Shown: positions 33,863-43,986, numbered from the stretch's first letter. The stretch is DNA of 64,000 nucleotides from Bacteroidetes bacterium 43-16 (GCA_001897525.1 MKTB01000008.1:148496-212495), one strand, 5' to 3'. Program-made: numbers and translations. The notes: generated by a model from the letters alone, not told the origin.

Positions 33863-34948
33863 ATGTCTTCATACAGCCAGTTCAAAGCATTTCAGGCACT
33901 TACAAAGGCTTCTATACGTTCAATGCTGAAAAGCCCCTCTTCGGTGGTATTCAGTATTGCCTTCCCCCTGGTTTTTATTCTTGTTTTCGGGTTTATCGGC
34001 GACAGGACCAATAAGATCAAAATAGGCGTTCCGGTACAATCTGAATTGAATAATACTATTTATGCCGGATTGTCTGCTAATCCCTTGTTGCAGATGAGGA
34101 TCGATTCCTTATCTGCGATACAGGAAGATCTTAAAGAAGGCAAATTGCAGGCGATGCTGAGCATTAGCAAAGGGACCGATGCAAAATTCCAGGTCGAAAT
34201 AAGCTCCGGTGAGCACAATGCCACACTCGTCAGGCAATTAGAAGGTATTGTGAACGATGTAGTACTGAAAGCAGATCCTGATCTGCAGCTGCGCAAGCAG
34301 GAGCTGGTTACCGTAAAACAAACGCTGGTCAGTGATAAGTCCTTTAAATTGATCGATTTCATACTCCCCGGGCAACTGGGGTTCTCCCTGCTGGCGGCAA
34401 GTGTTTTTGGTACGGCATTTGTGTTTTACCACCTCCGGCAGATGCTCGTTCTGAAGCGCTTTTTTGCCACACCTATACGCAGAAGTGTGGTTTTATTGAG
34501 CGAAGGCTTTGCCCGGGTCGTGTTCCAGCTTACCGGGGCCTTGTTCATTATCCTCATCGGGAAATACTTTTTTGATTATACCCTGGTCAAAGGCTGGCTC
34601 ACCGTGGTCAATATGCTTATTGTATGCGGCATCGGGCTTTTGGTCTTTATGAGCTTTGGATTTGTGATCAGCGGTATTGCCAAAAGCGATTCCGTGATCC
34701 CGCCCCTGGCCAATATCTTTACCATGCCGCAATTTCTGCTGGCAGGCACCTTCTTTTCTGTAGACGTACTGCCGGGCTGGCTGCAGATCATCGCAAAGCT
34801 GATGCCCCTCACTTATTTTAATAACGCCTTGAGAGCCATTGCATTTGACGGGGCAGGTTTATGGACCGTAAGGTTCGACCTGGCCATCTTACTCCTTTGG
34901 GGTATTATCGGCTATGCAGCCGCTTCCAAACTGTTCAAATGGGAGTAA
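33863..34948 (+). CDS. ABC-2 type transporter permease
   Basis: A 361-residue membrane protein: TM1 at about 28-46, an extracytoplasmic loop to about 165, then five segments (about 170-350) with the ABC-2 pattern (FGFVISGIAKSDSVIPPLANIFTMPQFLLAG). This is the permease of an exporter for drugs or glycans, which needs a separate ATPase; none is next to it. It is coupled to bshA by a 4-base gap, unusual for this family. The ATPase must be encoded elsewhere. Confidence 0.85.
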   Translation: MSSYSQFKAFQALTKASIRSMLKSPSSVVFSIAFPLVFILVFGFIGDRTNKIKIGVPVQSELNNTIYAGLSANPLLQMRIDSLSAIQEDLKEGKLQAMLSISKGTDAKFQVEISSGEHNATLVRQLEGIVNDVVLKADPDLQLRKQELVTVKQTLVSDKSFKLIDFILPGQLGFSLLAASVFGTAFVFYHLRQMLVLKRFFATPIRRSVVLLSEGFARVVFQLTGALFIILIGKYFFDYTLVKGWLTVVNMLIVCGIGLLVFMSFGFVISGIAKSDSVIPPLANIFTMPQFLLAGTFFSVDVLPGWLQIIAKLMPLTYFNNALRAIAFDGAGLWTVRFDLAILLLWGIIGYAAASKLFKWE

Positions 34949-34952
34949 AGGC

Positions 34953-34982
34953 TTGCTTATACGTTGTTTTGTCTTAATTTCG
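34953..34982 (+). promoter_or_regulatory. Promoter of the T9SS-sorted protein gene
   Basis: TTG at 34953-34955, 19-base spacer, TAATTTCG at 34975-34982 (one mismatch), 21 bases before the ATG. Confidence 0.45.
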
Positions 34983-35003
34983 TTAGGATTATAAACTCAT
35001 TAC

Positions 35004-36863
35004 ATGAATGCCTTTCTAAAAATAGCCTTTTCCGGCATATTGGTCTTGTCGGCTCTGTGCGGATATACCCAGGAATTTGAAACAGCCATAATGGAGAACC
35101 CTGTTTTGAATAATGCTGTAAGAAGTCAAAAGGCCACTAAGGCCAGGACGGTATTGAACCTGCCTTTCTTTGAAGATTTTACCCATACCGATTATTATCC
35201 TGTGGCAGATCGCTGGCAGGATTCTATGGTGTATATCAACAATACCATGGCCCGGAAGATCATAAGCCTGGGCGTAGCTACTTTTGATGCCTTAAATGCC
35301 AAAGGCCTGCCTTACAGCCCCAATAATCCTTTTGCCAGTGTGTATGCAGATAGCCTGACCTCTCAGTTTATTGATCTGAGCACGCATAGTCCAGGCGATT
35401 CCATTTATTTAAGCTTCCTGTTTGAAGGTAAAGGAAATGGTTTTACGCCGCAAGTTGCAGATTCCCTGATGTTGTTTTTCCAGCGCAGAAGCGGTAGCTG
35501 GGTAAAAGTCTGGGAACAAAAGGGGGCAGCAATGGAAACTTTTGCTACTGCCATGGTCCCGGTGACCGATACTTCCCTCTTTCATGAAGATTTCAGGTTC
35601 CGCTTTGTCAACAAGGCAACCTTTAATGTCGGTAATTCCCATTGGCATGTAGACTACATCAAAATGGCTGCGGGCAGGAATTACCAGGATTCTATCAATA
35701 ACGACCTTGCTTTCAGTACCTGGGGAACTGATAATTTTAACCGGAGCTTGCTGAATGAATATACTTCCATGCCTTACAATCATTTTAATGCCAACAGGAA
35801 TGTACATTATTCAGGTTTGCTGGGTGTGATGATGCGTAACTCCTGGCTGACGACAAAGGAGGCTAGCTTAATCATGCAACTGAATAACAGCCAGACCGGG
35901 GCCAACCTGCAAACTACCCCGGAGCAGGTATTTGTACAATATAACGATGAGCAGGGGCACACTATCCCTATTCCTGCAAATGCTTCCGTGCTGAATGCAA
36001 ATACGGATGAAGCCTTCAGCATTAATACCAAAGCCTACTGGGCCCAGCCGATTAGCGGAGACTTTAGCAGGGAGAATGATACCATCACGTATCAGCAGGT
36101 CTTTTCCAATTATTTTTCCTACGATGACGGCTCTGCAGAAGGAGCTTATTATATGTCCTCCTACCAGGGAGTGCCCTCCTATGTTGCCCAGGAGTATGCC
36201 TTAGACGTACGCGATACCATCCGTGGGGTACAGATCTACTTTCCAAGGCAGGTGCCGGATGCGGGAAATAAAATGTTTTACCTGCAGATCTACCGTAAAA
36301 TAGATGCCGTTGACGGGCAAAATGAAATGGTGTATGAGCAGACCGATCTTTATCCGGAATACGAGTCAAGAGTCAATGGTTTTGTGACTTACCGCTTCAG
36401 TAACCCTCCTGTGCTGGATGCAGGTGCTTTTTATGTAGCCCTGATGTTCCCGGCCGGAGGCTTCAGCGATTCCTTATATATAGGACTGGACAAAAACAAG
36501 CGCGGTGCTAATTTCCGTTATTTTAAAGTAGCCACACAATGGGAGTCATCCATGATTGAAGGTGCCCTGATGATCAGGCCGCTGGTAGGAAAAGCCATCC
36601 CGCTTTCTGTTACCGATCTGGGAGCAAACACCATGTCGCTTGAGGTCTTTCCTAATCCTGCCGGGCAATATTTAGGCATAAGATCCAGGGAGGCGAATGT
36701 GAACCTTAAGTATTCAATAGTAGATATGCTGGGCAAAGAATTAAAAGCAGGAAATGTTACCGGGGAGCAGATAGACCTGGGCGCTCTGGCTGATGGTGTT
36801 TACCTGATCCGTTTCCGGGATGCAAAAGGCCGTTTGAGCCAAAAGAAAATTATAAAGCATTAA
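35004..36863 (+). CDS. Secreted protein with type IX secretion C-terminal domain
   Basis: A 619-residue protein with a signal peptide (1-22). The C-terminal ~75 residues are a type A T9SS sorting domain: LEVFPNPAGQYLGI, then KYSIVDMLGKEL, DLGALADGVYLIRF and a basic end KKIIKH. The middle is beta-rich (FFEDFT near 53-58, SIYLSFLFEGKG) and has no catalytic motif I recognise. It will be exported across the outer membrane and probably attached to the surface. Six bases separate it from an M16 peptidase gene, so the two are co-transcribed. Confidence 0.88.
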   Translation: MNAFLKIAFSGILVLSALCGYTQEFETAIMENPVLNNAVRSQKATKARTVLNLPFFEDFTHTDYYPVADRWQDSMVYINNTMARKIISLGVATFDALNAKGLPYSPNNPFASVYADSLTSQFIDLSTHSPGDSIYLSFLFEGKGNGFTPQVADSLMLFFQRRSGSWVKVWEQKGAAMETFATAMVPVTDTSLFHEDFRFRFVNKATFNVGNSHWHVDYIKMAAGRNYQDSINNDLAFSTWGTDNFNRSLLNEYTSMPYNHFNANRNVHYSGLLGVMMRNSWLTTKEASLIMQLNNSQTGANLQTTPEQVFVQYNDEQGHTIPIPANASVLNANTDEAFSINTKAYWAQPISGDFSRENDTITYQQVFSNYFSYDDGSAEGAYYMSSYQGVPSYVAQEYALDVRDTIRGVQIYFPRQVPDAGNKMFYLQIYRKIDAVDGQNEMVYEQTDLYPEYESRVNGFVTYRFSNPPVLDAGAFYVALMFPAGGFSDSLYIGLDKNKRGANFRYFKVATQWESSMIEGALMIRPLVGKAIPLSVTDLGANTMSLEVFPNPAGQYLGIRSREANVNLKYSIVDMLGKELKAGNVTGEQIDLGALADGVYLIRFRDAKGRLSQKKIIKH

Positions 36864-36869
36864 TTATAG

Positions 36870-38105
36870 ATGATACAATTTGAAAAGTTTGAATTATTGA
36901 ATGGCCTGCGTGTGATCGTTCACAAAGATGAATTAACACCCATGGTGGCCGTGAATATACTGTACGATGTTGGCGCAAGAGATGAAGACGAGCACAGGAC
37001 CGGGTTTGCCCACCTGTTTGAACACCTGATGTTCGGCGGTTCGGTAAACATCCCCGATTATGATGAACCCCTGCAAATGGCCGGTGGAGAAAATAATGCG
37101 TATACCACGAACGATTTTACCAATTACTATATACAGATCCCGAAAGAGAATATAGAAACGGCCTTCTGGCTCGAGAGCGACCGGATGTTGTCCCTGGCCT
37201 TTAGTAAAAAGAGCCTGGAAGTACAGCGTAAGGTAGTGATAGAAGAGTTCAAAGAACACTATATCAACAAGCCCTATGGAGATGCCTGGAAGCATATGAG
37301 AGAACTGGTCTATAAACAGCATCCTTACAAATGGATGACCATAGGTAAAGAACTGTCGCATATAGAGAACGCACAACTGGATGATGTAAAAGCCTTCTTT
37401 AAAAAGCACTACAACCCTTTGAACGCAATTATGTGTGTGGCAGGAAATGTAGATACGGAGGCCGTTAAGGCGCTTGCAGAGAAGTGGTTTGGCGATATTC
37501 CTTCCGGTGAGGCTTATACCCGGGCATTGCCGGTAGAGCCTGTACAGCAGGAAGCCCGGGAACAAACCGTTTATGCTGATGTACCGCTGAATGCGATCTA
37601 CAAGGCCTGGCATATCGGTGACCGCCTGAGTGCACAGTACCATCCTGCCGATATCATTACAGAGATCATGGGTAGCGGTCAATCTTCACGCCTGTTCCAG
37701 AAACTGGTCAAAGACCTGCAGTATTTCAGTAATATCAACTGCTATCATACCGGTAGCCTTAATCCCGGCCTGCTCGTGATAGAAGGTAAACTGGTGGAGG
37801 GTATTGATCCTAAACTGGGCAACCAGGCCATCGAAGACAGCTTACAAGAATTGATGGATCATGGCATTACCGTAGAGGAGCTGGAAAAATCGGTGAACAA
37901 GCTGGATGCTATGGTAGCCTTTGAAGATATGAACCTGCTGGCCAGGGCCAATAACCTGGCTTACTATGAACTATTAGGCGATGCCGGTATGATGAATACT
38001 GAGATGGAACGCTATGCCCAGGTGAGCGCAGCAGAAGTACAGGCTGCAGCAAAAGATATTTTCCGGAAAGAAAATTCAAATACTTTGTATTACCTGAAGC
38101 AATAA
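36870..38105 (+). CDS. M16 family zinc peptidase
   Basis: A 411-residue pitrilysin-family peptidase. The inverted zinc motif H-x-x-E-H is at 48-52 (HLFEH) and the third ligand glutamate lies about 76 residues on (VVIEEFKEH). The C-terminal half is the second M16 domain, without the motif, as usual. No signal peptide is seen, unlike the protein encoded before it; it would act in the cytoplasm unless exported otherwise. Second gene of the operon with the T9SS-sorted protein. Confidence 0.9.
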   Translation: MIQFEKFELLNGLRVIVHKDELTPMVAVNILYDVGARDEDEHRTGFAHLFEHLMFGGSVNIPDYDEPLQMAGGENNAYTTNDFTNYYIQIPKENIETAFWLESDRMLSLAFSKKSLEVQRKVVIEEFKEHYINKPYGDAWKHMRELVYKQHPYKWMTIGKELSHIENAQLDDVKAFFKKHYNPLNAIMCVAGNVDTEAVKALAEKWFGDIPSGEAYTRALPVEPVQQEAREQTVYADVPLNAIYKAWHIGDRLSAQYHPADIITEIMGSGQSSRLFQKLVKDLQYFSNINCYHTGSLNPGLLVIEGKLVEGIDPKLGNQAIEDSLQELMDHGITVEELEKSVNKLDAMVAFEDMNLLARANNLAYYELLGDAGMMNTEMERYAQVSAAEVQAAAKDIFRKENSNTLYYLKQ

Positions 38106-38126
38106 TAACCTGGTTTCAACCACATC

Positions 38127-38160
38127 TAAAGCCATAATAATTCATATTATTATGGCTTTA
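38127..38160 (+). terminator. Rho-independent terminator
   Basis: Perfect 15-base arms TAAAGCCATAATAAT/ATTATTATGGCTTTA, 4-base loop, then TTATTA, 22 bases after the M16 stop. Confidence 0.8.
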
Positions 38161-38201
38161 TTATTAAGTAATAGCTCATTTGTTCCAGAGGTATAATTAC
38201 C

Positions 38202-38230
38202 TTGTATTGTTTAAAATCGGCTTAAATTTG
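38202..38230 (+). promoter_or_regulatory. Promoter of sbcDC
   Basis: TTG at 38202-38204, 18-base spacer, exact TAAATTTG at 38223-38230, 18 bases before the ATG. Confidence 0.6.
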
Positions 38231-38248
38231 AGCATTAATATTTAACGG

Positions 38249-39454
38249 ATGAAAATATTACATACCGCAGACTGGCATTTAGGCAAACGTTTGGACAGCT
38301 TTTCGAGGCTGGAAGAACAGGTGAGGGTCATGGAAGAGATCGTGGCTATCGCTGATGAGCAGGAGGCAGACCTGGTATTGGTAGCCGGAGACCTCTTTGA
38401 TAATTTCAATCCCCCGGTAGATGCTGTCGAGCTGTTTTATAAAACACTAAAAAGATTAAGCAAGAACGGTGCTCGGCCGGTCATCGCTATCTCGGGCAAC
38501 CATGATGCCCCCGGCTTGATCGATGCGCCAAATCCCCTGGCAAAAGCCTGCGGGATTATATTGATCGGCCAGCCCAATGCACTGGTCAGCACTTACGAGC
38601 TCGAGCAATTTTCGATCAGCCGCTCCGATAAAGGATTTATCGAGCTGCGGCTGAATCACCTGGACTACCCGGTAAGAATCCTGCATACGGCTTATGCCAA
38701 TGAGCAAAGACTCAAAGAAAACCTGGGCGAAGATAAAGAAGCCTCCCTGAACCGCCTCCTGGCCGATAACTGGCAAAAACTGGCCGATACCTATTGCGAT
38801 AAGCAAGGAGTAAACCTGCTCCTCGCACACTTGTATATGAACAAACAAGGTGCGGCGATCATTGAAGAGCCGGAAGGCGAGAAGCCGATAAAAATAGGTA
38901 ATGCCACTATGATCTATTCCGAAGCCATACCGGCACAAGTACAATACACCGCTTTGGGTCATATCCACGGATTTAAAAACATAGGCACAGAGGAAAAGCC
39001 CGTTATCTATGCCTCTTCACCTCTCTGCTATAGCTTTAGCGAGGCCGGGCAGGAAAAGTATGTCAATATTGTGGAGCTGCAACCCGGTGAAAATGCAAGG
39101 TATCAAAGAATTACTTTGCAATCCGGCAGGCCCCTGTACCGTAAAACTTTCGATAATATAGATACCGCCGTAGAATGGCTGAGTCAAAATAAATATGCCC
39201 TGGTAGAGTTGACTTTAGAAAGCGATACCTTCCTGAATGCGGCAGAACGTAAAAGTATTTACCAGTCACATGACGGCATCATTTTTTTAATCCCCAAACT
39301 GAAAGCCGATGGCGTATCCGCAACAAATGCAACAGAAGTGAACCTGAACCAGGATATGCAATCCCTGTTTAAAGACTACTTCAGGTCGCGGCATGGACAA
39401 CAGGAACCCAATGAAGAGTTGATGAATTTATTTAACGAGATTTTGAACAGCTGA
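38249..39454 (+). CDS. sbcD: Exonuclease SbcCD subunit D
   Basis: A 401-residue metallophosphatase-fold nuclease. Metal ligands: TADWHLGKRL (D8, H10), VLVAGDLFDNF, ISGNHD (about 85-90) and the later LLAHLYMN and YTALGHIHG. With SbcC it forms the Mre11-Rad50-like complex that cuts hairpins and trims DNA ends. Only two bases separate its stop from the sbcC start. In a genome with hairpin-rich REP elements, this nuclease is one that can act on extruded palindromes. Confidence 0.93.
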   Translation: MKILHTADWHLGKRLDSFSRLEEQVRVMEEIVAIADEQEADLVLVAGDLFDNFNPPVDAVELFYKTLKRLSKNGARPVIAISGNHDAPGLIDAPNPLAKACGIILIGQPNALVSTYELEQFSISRSDKGFIELRLNHLDYPVRILHTAYANEQRLKENLGEDKEASLNRLLADNWQKLADTYCDKQGVNLLLAHLYMNKQGAAIIEEPEGEKPIKIGNATMIYSEAIPAQVQYTALGHIHGFKNIGTEEKPVIYASSPLCYSFSEAGQEKYVNIVELQPGENARYQRITLQSGRPLYRKTFDNIDTAVEWLSQNKYALVELTLESDTFLNAAERKSIYQSHDGIIFLIPKLKADGVSATNATEVNLNQDMQSLFKDYFRSRHGQQEPNEELMNLFNEILNS

Positions 39455-39456
39455 GC

Positions 39457-42400
39457 ATGATACCCATTAGTTTAACCATAGAAGGTTTATATTCCTATCA
39501 AAGCCGCCAGACCATTGACTTTACAGACCTTACCGAAGCCGGCTTGTTTGGCATCTTTGGCGCGGTAGGCTCGGGCAAATCCTCCATCCTGGAGGCCATC
39601 ACCTTTGCCCTTTACGGAGAAACCGAGCGCATGAACAGCCGGGACAACCGTAATTACAATATGATGAACCTGCGCTCCAGCCGCTCCTATATTGATTTTG
39701 AATTCCTCAACCACGAAAATAAAAAATACAGGATTACCCGGTCCTATCGGCGCAATTCAAAAAACTATGAAGATGTAAAGGCCGCAGACATTGTATTGTA
39801 CACCTGGGAGGAAGATAAGTGGATACCGCTTGAATCTGCACAGGTAAGCGATATTATCGGGCTTTCCTACCAGAATTTCAAGAGAACGATCATTATCCCC
39901 CAGGGACAGTTTAAAGAATTCCTGGAACTGGGTGCTACCGACCGTACCAAAATGCTGAAAGAGATCTTCAACCTGCAGCGCTTTGACCTCCAGGCCAGGA
40001 CTGCCACGCTCTACGCCGAGAACCGCAGTGCACTGGACCAGCAGGAAGGACAATTGCTGGCCTTTGAACAGGTCACTGCTGAAAATATTCTTTCAAAAGA
40101 AACACAATTACAGGAGGAAGAGCTTTTATTCAGGGAACAAGAACGTGTATGTAAAGCAGCCGAAGAGCAGCTGCAACAGTTAAAGCACCTGAAAGAAGAT
40201 GTGGAACTCCTGCAACAGAAAGAGCAGGCATGGCAACAGCTCGAAGCCCAAAAACCGGCTAAAGATGCACTGGCCGGGGAAGTGGAGGTTTTTGAACTCC
40301 TGCAAAAAGAGTTTGCCGCTTTATTAAGCAATAATGAAGCAACCAGCACAGAATTGAAGCAACGTCAGGTCCAGGCAGGGCAAGAGAAGGCCCGGTTGGA
40401 ACAACTGAAGCAAGAGCAGTCCCTGATCCGCCAAAGACTTGATACTTTGCAAACCGAAATGAGCAGCTTGCCGCAGAAACGCATAGAGGAAATGGAACTG
40501 GGCTTTATCGGGCAGTTGCAGGGCTTGAGCCGGGAAGTGATGCAGATCAATGAACGGCAAAAAATAGGTACTGCTTTTGTGCAAACAGCGCAGGAAAAAG
40601 TGAAGGAACTCAAACTTCAATTGGTACAGGAACAAGAAAAACTTTCCGCCTTGAAAGTCTCCCGGCCCAATGCTGCCCGGTTACTGGAAGTAGAAAAATG
40701 GTGGGGACAAAAGGAAAACCTGGACCAGCGATTGTCAGAAGCAATATCAAAACAAGAAGACCTCAAAGCCGCAGAGGAACAGCAATTGGCGGCACTAGCC
40801 GGGGAAGGAGCAACGCGCGAAAGCTATAGCGCAGACTTTGAACAACAGACTGTAGCCATAGAAGCAGAGCTCCACCTGTTGCGACAACAGCAAGCCCATT
40901 TGCAGGTACAGGAGCAGTTGGCACAATACACACACACCTTACAGGATGGCATTCCCTGTCCCTTGTGTGGCGCTGTAGAACACCCGGAGATCGCCGCAAT
41001 CGGCGACGTGAGTAAAGAACTGGCAGGCATCAATACCGCTATTGATAGACAAAATGGTTTATTGAAACAGCTTGCAGCACAAAGATCAAAAGTGGAACAA
41101 ATTATCGTGTCCCTTACAGCCCTTGATGCTCAAAAAACTGAAGGGGCAACAAGTATAGAAAGCTTAAAGACCCATATAGCAAGTCATCAGCAGGCATTCC
41201 GCTGGCAGGATTTTGATGCAGCCGAGAGAACCGTTTTTGAACAGCAAAAACAACAACTGGAAGCCACCGAAAACCAGATACTTTCACTGGAAGCTACGCT
41301 GACAAGTACACATGAAGCCTTAAACAAAGAACAGGAAAACCTGGACAAAGCCAATGGCAGGCTGGAGGTATTACGTATCGACCTCGCAAGGAATGAGGCC
41401 ATGATACAACAGCATGAAAATAACATCAAACAACTGGATGTAGCCGATTACAGGCATTATACGGTTGAAGCGATTGCTGTATTGTTGCAGCAGCTAAAGG
41501 AAAGTAATGATCAGCTGCAAGCAGATTATGAGCACAGTAACCGGGCTTTCAACGAGATCAACCCGCTCATCGCGGCTCAGGAAAGTACCTGCTCCGCTAC
41601 AGATAGCCGTATTGCAGATTTAAATACATTGCTCGAAACACAGCTGCAGGCTATAGATCAGCGTTTACAGGCCCATCAAATGAGCAGTGTCGAGCAGGTA
41701 AAAGAAATATTGCAAAAAGACCTGGACATTGCTGCCATACGCAATGCATTACAGGCCTTCCGGGTGCAGTATGAAGCCCTGCAGATGGGTGTGGCAGAAT
41801 TGAAAGAGAAGCTGAAAGATAAAACATTTGACCGGGAACATTTTGCCGCACAAGAGCAGGCACTCCTGCAGCTGCAGGCGGAACTGAAACAGTTTGCCAC
41901 ACAAATAGCACAGCTGAAAGGAATGATCCAATGGGAAAAATCAGAGTTGGAAAAGAAACAGGTATTGATCACGAAACTTACTGCAACGAAAAGCCGCGCG
42001 GAACAGCTTAATATCATGAAAAAACTGTTTGACAGGGCCGGTTTTGTAGAATATGTTTCTTCCATCTACCTCAGGCAGCTTTGTGCTATGGCCAATGTAA
42101 GATTTCATCGCCTCACCCGCAACCAGCTGAGCCTGCAGTTGAATGATAATAATGATTTCGAGATCGTGGATTACCTGAATGACGGCCGGGCAAGAAGTGT
42201 CAAGACGCTTTCCGGCGGACAGGGCTTCCAGGCATCCCTCAGCCTTGCGCTTGCCCTTGCAGAAAGTGTGCAGTCCAATGCCCGTGCCGATAAACATTTC
42301 TTTTTTATAGATGAAGGTTTTGGAACACAGGATGCCGCATCCGTGCACATCGTATTTGAAACATTAAGACACCTGCAAAAAGAAAATCGCATTGTAGGCA

Positions 42401-42501
42401 TCATTTCGCATGTGGACGAACTTAAAGATAAAATTCCCGTATCCCTTTCTGTAATCAAAGATGAAGAGCAGGGGAGCAGGATTGAAGTGAACCTGAGTTA
42501 A
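39457..42501 (+). CDS. sbcC: Exonuclease SbcCD subunit C (SMC-like ATPase)
   Basis: A 1014-residue Rad50-type protein. Walker A GAVGSGKSS at 35-43; two long coiled coils, rich in Q, E, L and K, at about 180-480 and 520-870; the zinc hook CPLCG near 500 at their apex; the ABC signature TLSGGQGFQASLSLALALAE near 917; and Walker B FFFIDEGFGTQD near 950. Length is typical. Partner of SbcD in the same operon. Confidence 0.93.
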   Translation: MIPISLTIEGLYSYQSRQTIDFTDLTEAGLFGIFGAVGSGKSSILEAITFALYGETERMNSRDNRNYNMMNLRSSRSYIDFEFLNHENKKYRITRSYRRNSKNYEDVKAADIVLYTWEEDKWIPLESAQVSDIIGLSYQNFKRTIIIPQGQFKEFLELGATDRTKMLKEIFNLQRFDLQARTATLYAENRSALDQQEGQLLAFEQVTAENILSKETQLQEEELLFREQERVCKAAEEQLQQLKHLKEDVELLQQKEQAWQQLEAQKPAKDALAGEVEVFELLQKEFAALLSNNEATSTELKQRQVQAGQEKARLEQLKQEQSLIRQRLDTLQTEMSSLPQKRIEEMELGFIGQLQGLSREVMQINERQKIGTAFVQTAQEKVKELKLQLVQEQEKLSALKVSRPNAARLLEVEKWWGQKENLDQRLSEAISKQEDLKAAEEQQLAALAGEGATRESYSADFEQQTVAIEAELHLLRQQQAHLQVQEQLAQYTHTLQDGIPCPLCGAVEHPEIAAIGDVSKELAGINTAIDRQNGLLKQLAAQRSKVEQIIVSLTALDAQKTEGATSIESLKTHIASHQQAFRWQDFDAAERTVFEQQKQQLEATENQILSLEATLTSTHEALNKEQENLDKANGRLEVLRIDLARNEAMIQQHENNIKQLDVADYRHYTVEAIAVLLQQLKESNDQLQADYEHSNRAFNEINPLIAAQESTCSATDSRIADLNTLLETQLQAIDQRLQAHQMSSVEQVKEILQKDLDIAAIRNALQAFRVQYEALQMGVAELKEKLKDKTFDREHFAAQEQALLQLQAELKQFATQIAQLKGMIQWEKSELEKKQVLITKLTATKSRAEQLNIMKKLFDRAGFVEYVSSIYLRQLCAMANVRFHRLTRNQLSLQLNDNNDFEIVDYLNDGRARSVKTLSGGQGFQASLSLALALAESVQSNARADKHFFFIDEGFGTQDAASVHIVFETLRHLQKENRIVGIISHVDELKDKIPVSLSVIKDEEQGSRIEVNLS

Positions 42502-42528
42502 GCTTCAGGGAAAGCTTTTTGGGATCAC

Positions 42529-42720
42529 TTACTTTGTGTACAGGCTATATTTAATTTCTTTTATGGTCCATAAAGAAACCCGGTAGACCAGGTAAGCAAA
42601 AGCAGAAAATATACCTAATATCAGGATGCCGACCAGCCAGTCATAATGGATCATGAAGTGGACAAAAGCCGGGGACATAGGCTCAAAACCGGATTGTAGT
42701 AGTATAGGTGTCATAAACAA
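42529..42720 (-). CDS. Small single-pass membrane protein
   Basis: A 63-residue protein with one strong membrane segment (about 28-48, DWLVGILILGIFSAFAYLVY) and a basic C terminus. It starts 10 bases after the stop of the lipoprotein gene upstream on the same strand and is probably the second gene of that operon. No family recognised; it could be spurious, but spacing and composition favour a real gene. Confidence 0.5.
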   Translation of the reverse strand: MFMTPILLQSGFEPMSPAFVHFMIHYDWLVGILILGIFSAFAYLVYRVSLWTIKEIKYSLYTK

Positions 42721-42730
42721 TGATTTTTTT

Positions 42731-43513
42731 TTAAAAACCGAGTTCTCTTTTTAATTGTTGTGCAGAACGGGTGGTAGAATAGGTCATGCCCCAGATGTCC
42801 TGCTGCACAACATTTTTGCCCAGGTCCTTTGCCGTTTTCGTGCCCTCGGTATAGCCTTTGGCATCAGCGTAAGCAACCCTGATCTCACTGCCAGAAGGGA
42901 ACAGTATCGTGGGCAATACGGAAGACATGATCCGTGGAGCAGAGGCTGCAGAAGAATCTATAATGCTATTGAATGCAAGCGCCTCGGCATGATAAGCAGA
43001 ATTGAGCAGCGTATTCATGCCCGTTTGTGCAAAGACGATAAACTCTTCCAGTGAATCAGTAGGATTCACATTGATCTTATCAATGACTTTTTGTAAGGAA
43101 TTGTTATCCGGGTAGAGCTTCAGTTCTTTAAGTTCCTGTGCACTTTTGAGCTTGCCTGATGCATTGAAATACCCGCTTGCCTCCATGCCCAGCAGCATTT
43201 CTGCAGCCAGGTCATCTACCTGCAACAGGTAACCTTCATAATAATCCTTTTCAGACATGATCAATAAGATATCTTTGGTCATTTGTAATACCTCTGCTTT
43301 AGAGAAATCAGTCTGCCCCTGGGGGTGATCGCTCATGTAGCTACTTACTACTTCATTGTGCAGCGCACCGGGGTTCATATTCAAAGTGCCATGAATAGCT
43401 GATGCCTGCTCACCTGCATTAGTTTTAGCCGTATCATGTTCTGACTTATTGCAGGCATAAATGCCCGAAAAAATAAAAGAAAGCAACAATAAATAAGTAA
43501 GTGTATTCCTCAT
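42731..43513 (-). CDS. Lipoprotein of unknown function
   Basis: A 260-residue lipoprotein: signal peptide with lipobox GIYAC (C21), then NKSEHDTAKTNAGEQ. The mature part is mostly helical (SKAEVLQMTKDILLIMSEKDYY, SLEEFIVFAQTGMNTLLNS) and has no motif known to me. A two-gene unit with the small membrane protein behind it. Confidence 0.65.
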   Translation of the reverse strand: MRNTLTYLLLLSFIFSGIYACNKSEHDTAKTNAGEQASAIHGTLNMNPGALHNEVVSSYMSDHPQGQTDFSKAEVLQMTKDILLIMSEKDYYEGYLLQVDDLAAEMLLGMEASGYFNASGKLKSAQELKELKLYPDNNSLQKVIDKINVNPTDSLEEFIVFAQTGMNTLLNSAYHAEALAFNSIIDSSAASAPRIMSSVLPTILFPSGSEIRVAYADAKGYTEGTKTAKDLGKNVVQQDIWGMTYSTTRSAQQLKRELGF

Positions 43514-43777
43514 AAATGATCAATATTTGCCCGCTTAAGAAATGTAAATACACTACGAATTTAATTATTATAAATGTAATAATGGGTATTTTTATAGGCA
43601 TATATTATTCTGCCTAAGGGATATAGATCATTATTAGCCCTGGCAGTAGCCTTTGTGCAAGGCTTTTTTCCTAAGAAAATTTGGCTATTTTATTCCGGTT
43701 GAGGGTTGGTATACCGTACTGTTCACAGCATTCAGTCTTTGTGGACTACTATTGATTCTTCCCCTCTTTGCCGTGCT

Positions 43778-43836
43778 GTTCGATAGGTTAGCGAAGCGTA
43801 TGTCGAACAATCGATACTTGGGGATTTAAAAATCCC
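43778..43836. repeat. Degenerate REP modules D and B, distant from the RAYT gene
   Basis: 43778-43808 is a 31-base module D that differs at 4 positions from the copy at 744-774 and has the same orientation (loop TTAGCGAAGCG). It is followed at 43821-43836 by GGGATTT-AA-AAATCCC, a palindrome of module B type. This shows that the hairpin family is dispersed beyond the transposase locus. Confidence 0.7.
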
Positions 43837-43986
43837 TTTATGAGCTGTTCCGGATATGCAATTCAGAGGGATAAGGCCTGTCGAATGCTTTCTATTCAGA
43901 CTTGCTAAACATTATGCATAATAATGTATACGCCACAAGTTTTTAAACTGTTACTAATAAAATTGATCTTTTTGACGATAAAAAAA

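Noticed and set aside
42486-42520. Possible terminator after sbcC (AAGCTT...AAGCTTTTT)
   Set aside because: The stem is only 6 bases and AT-rich; too weak to call.
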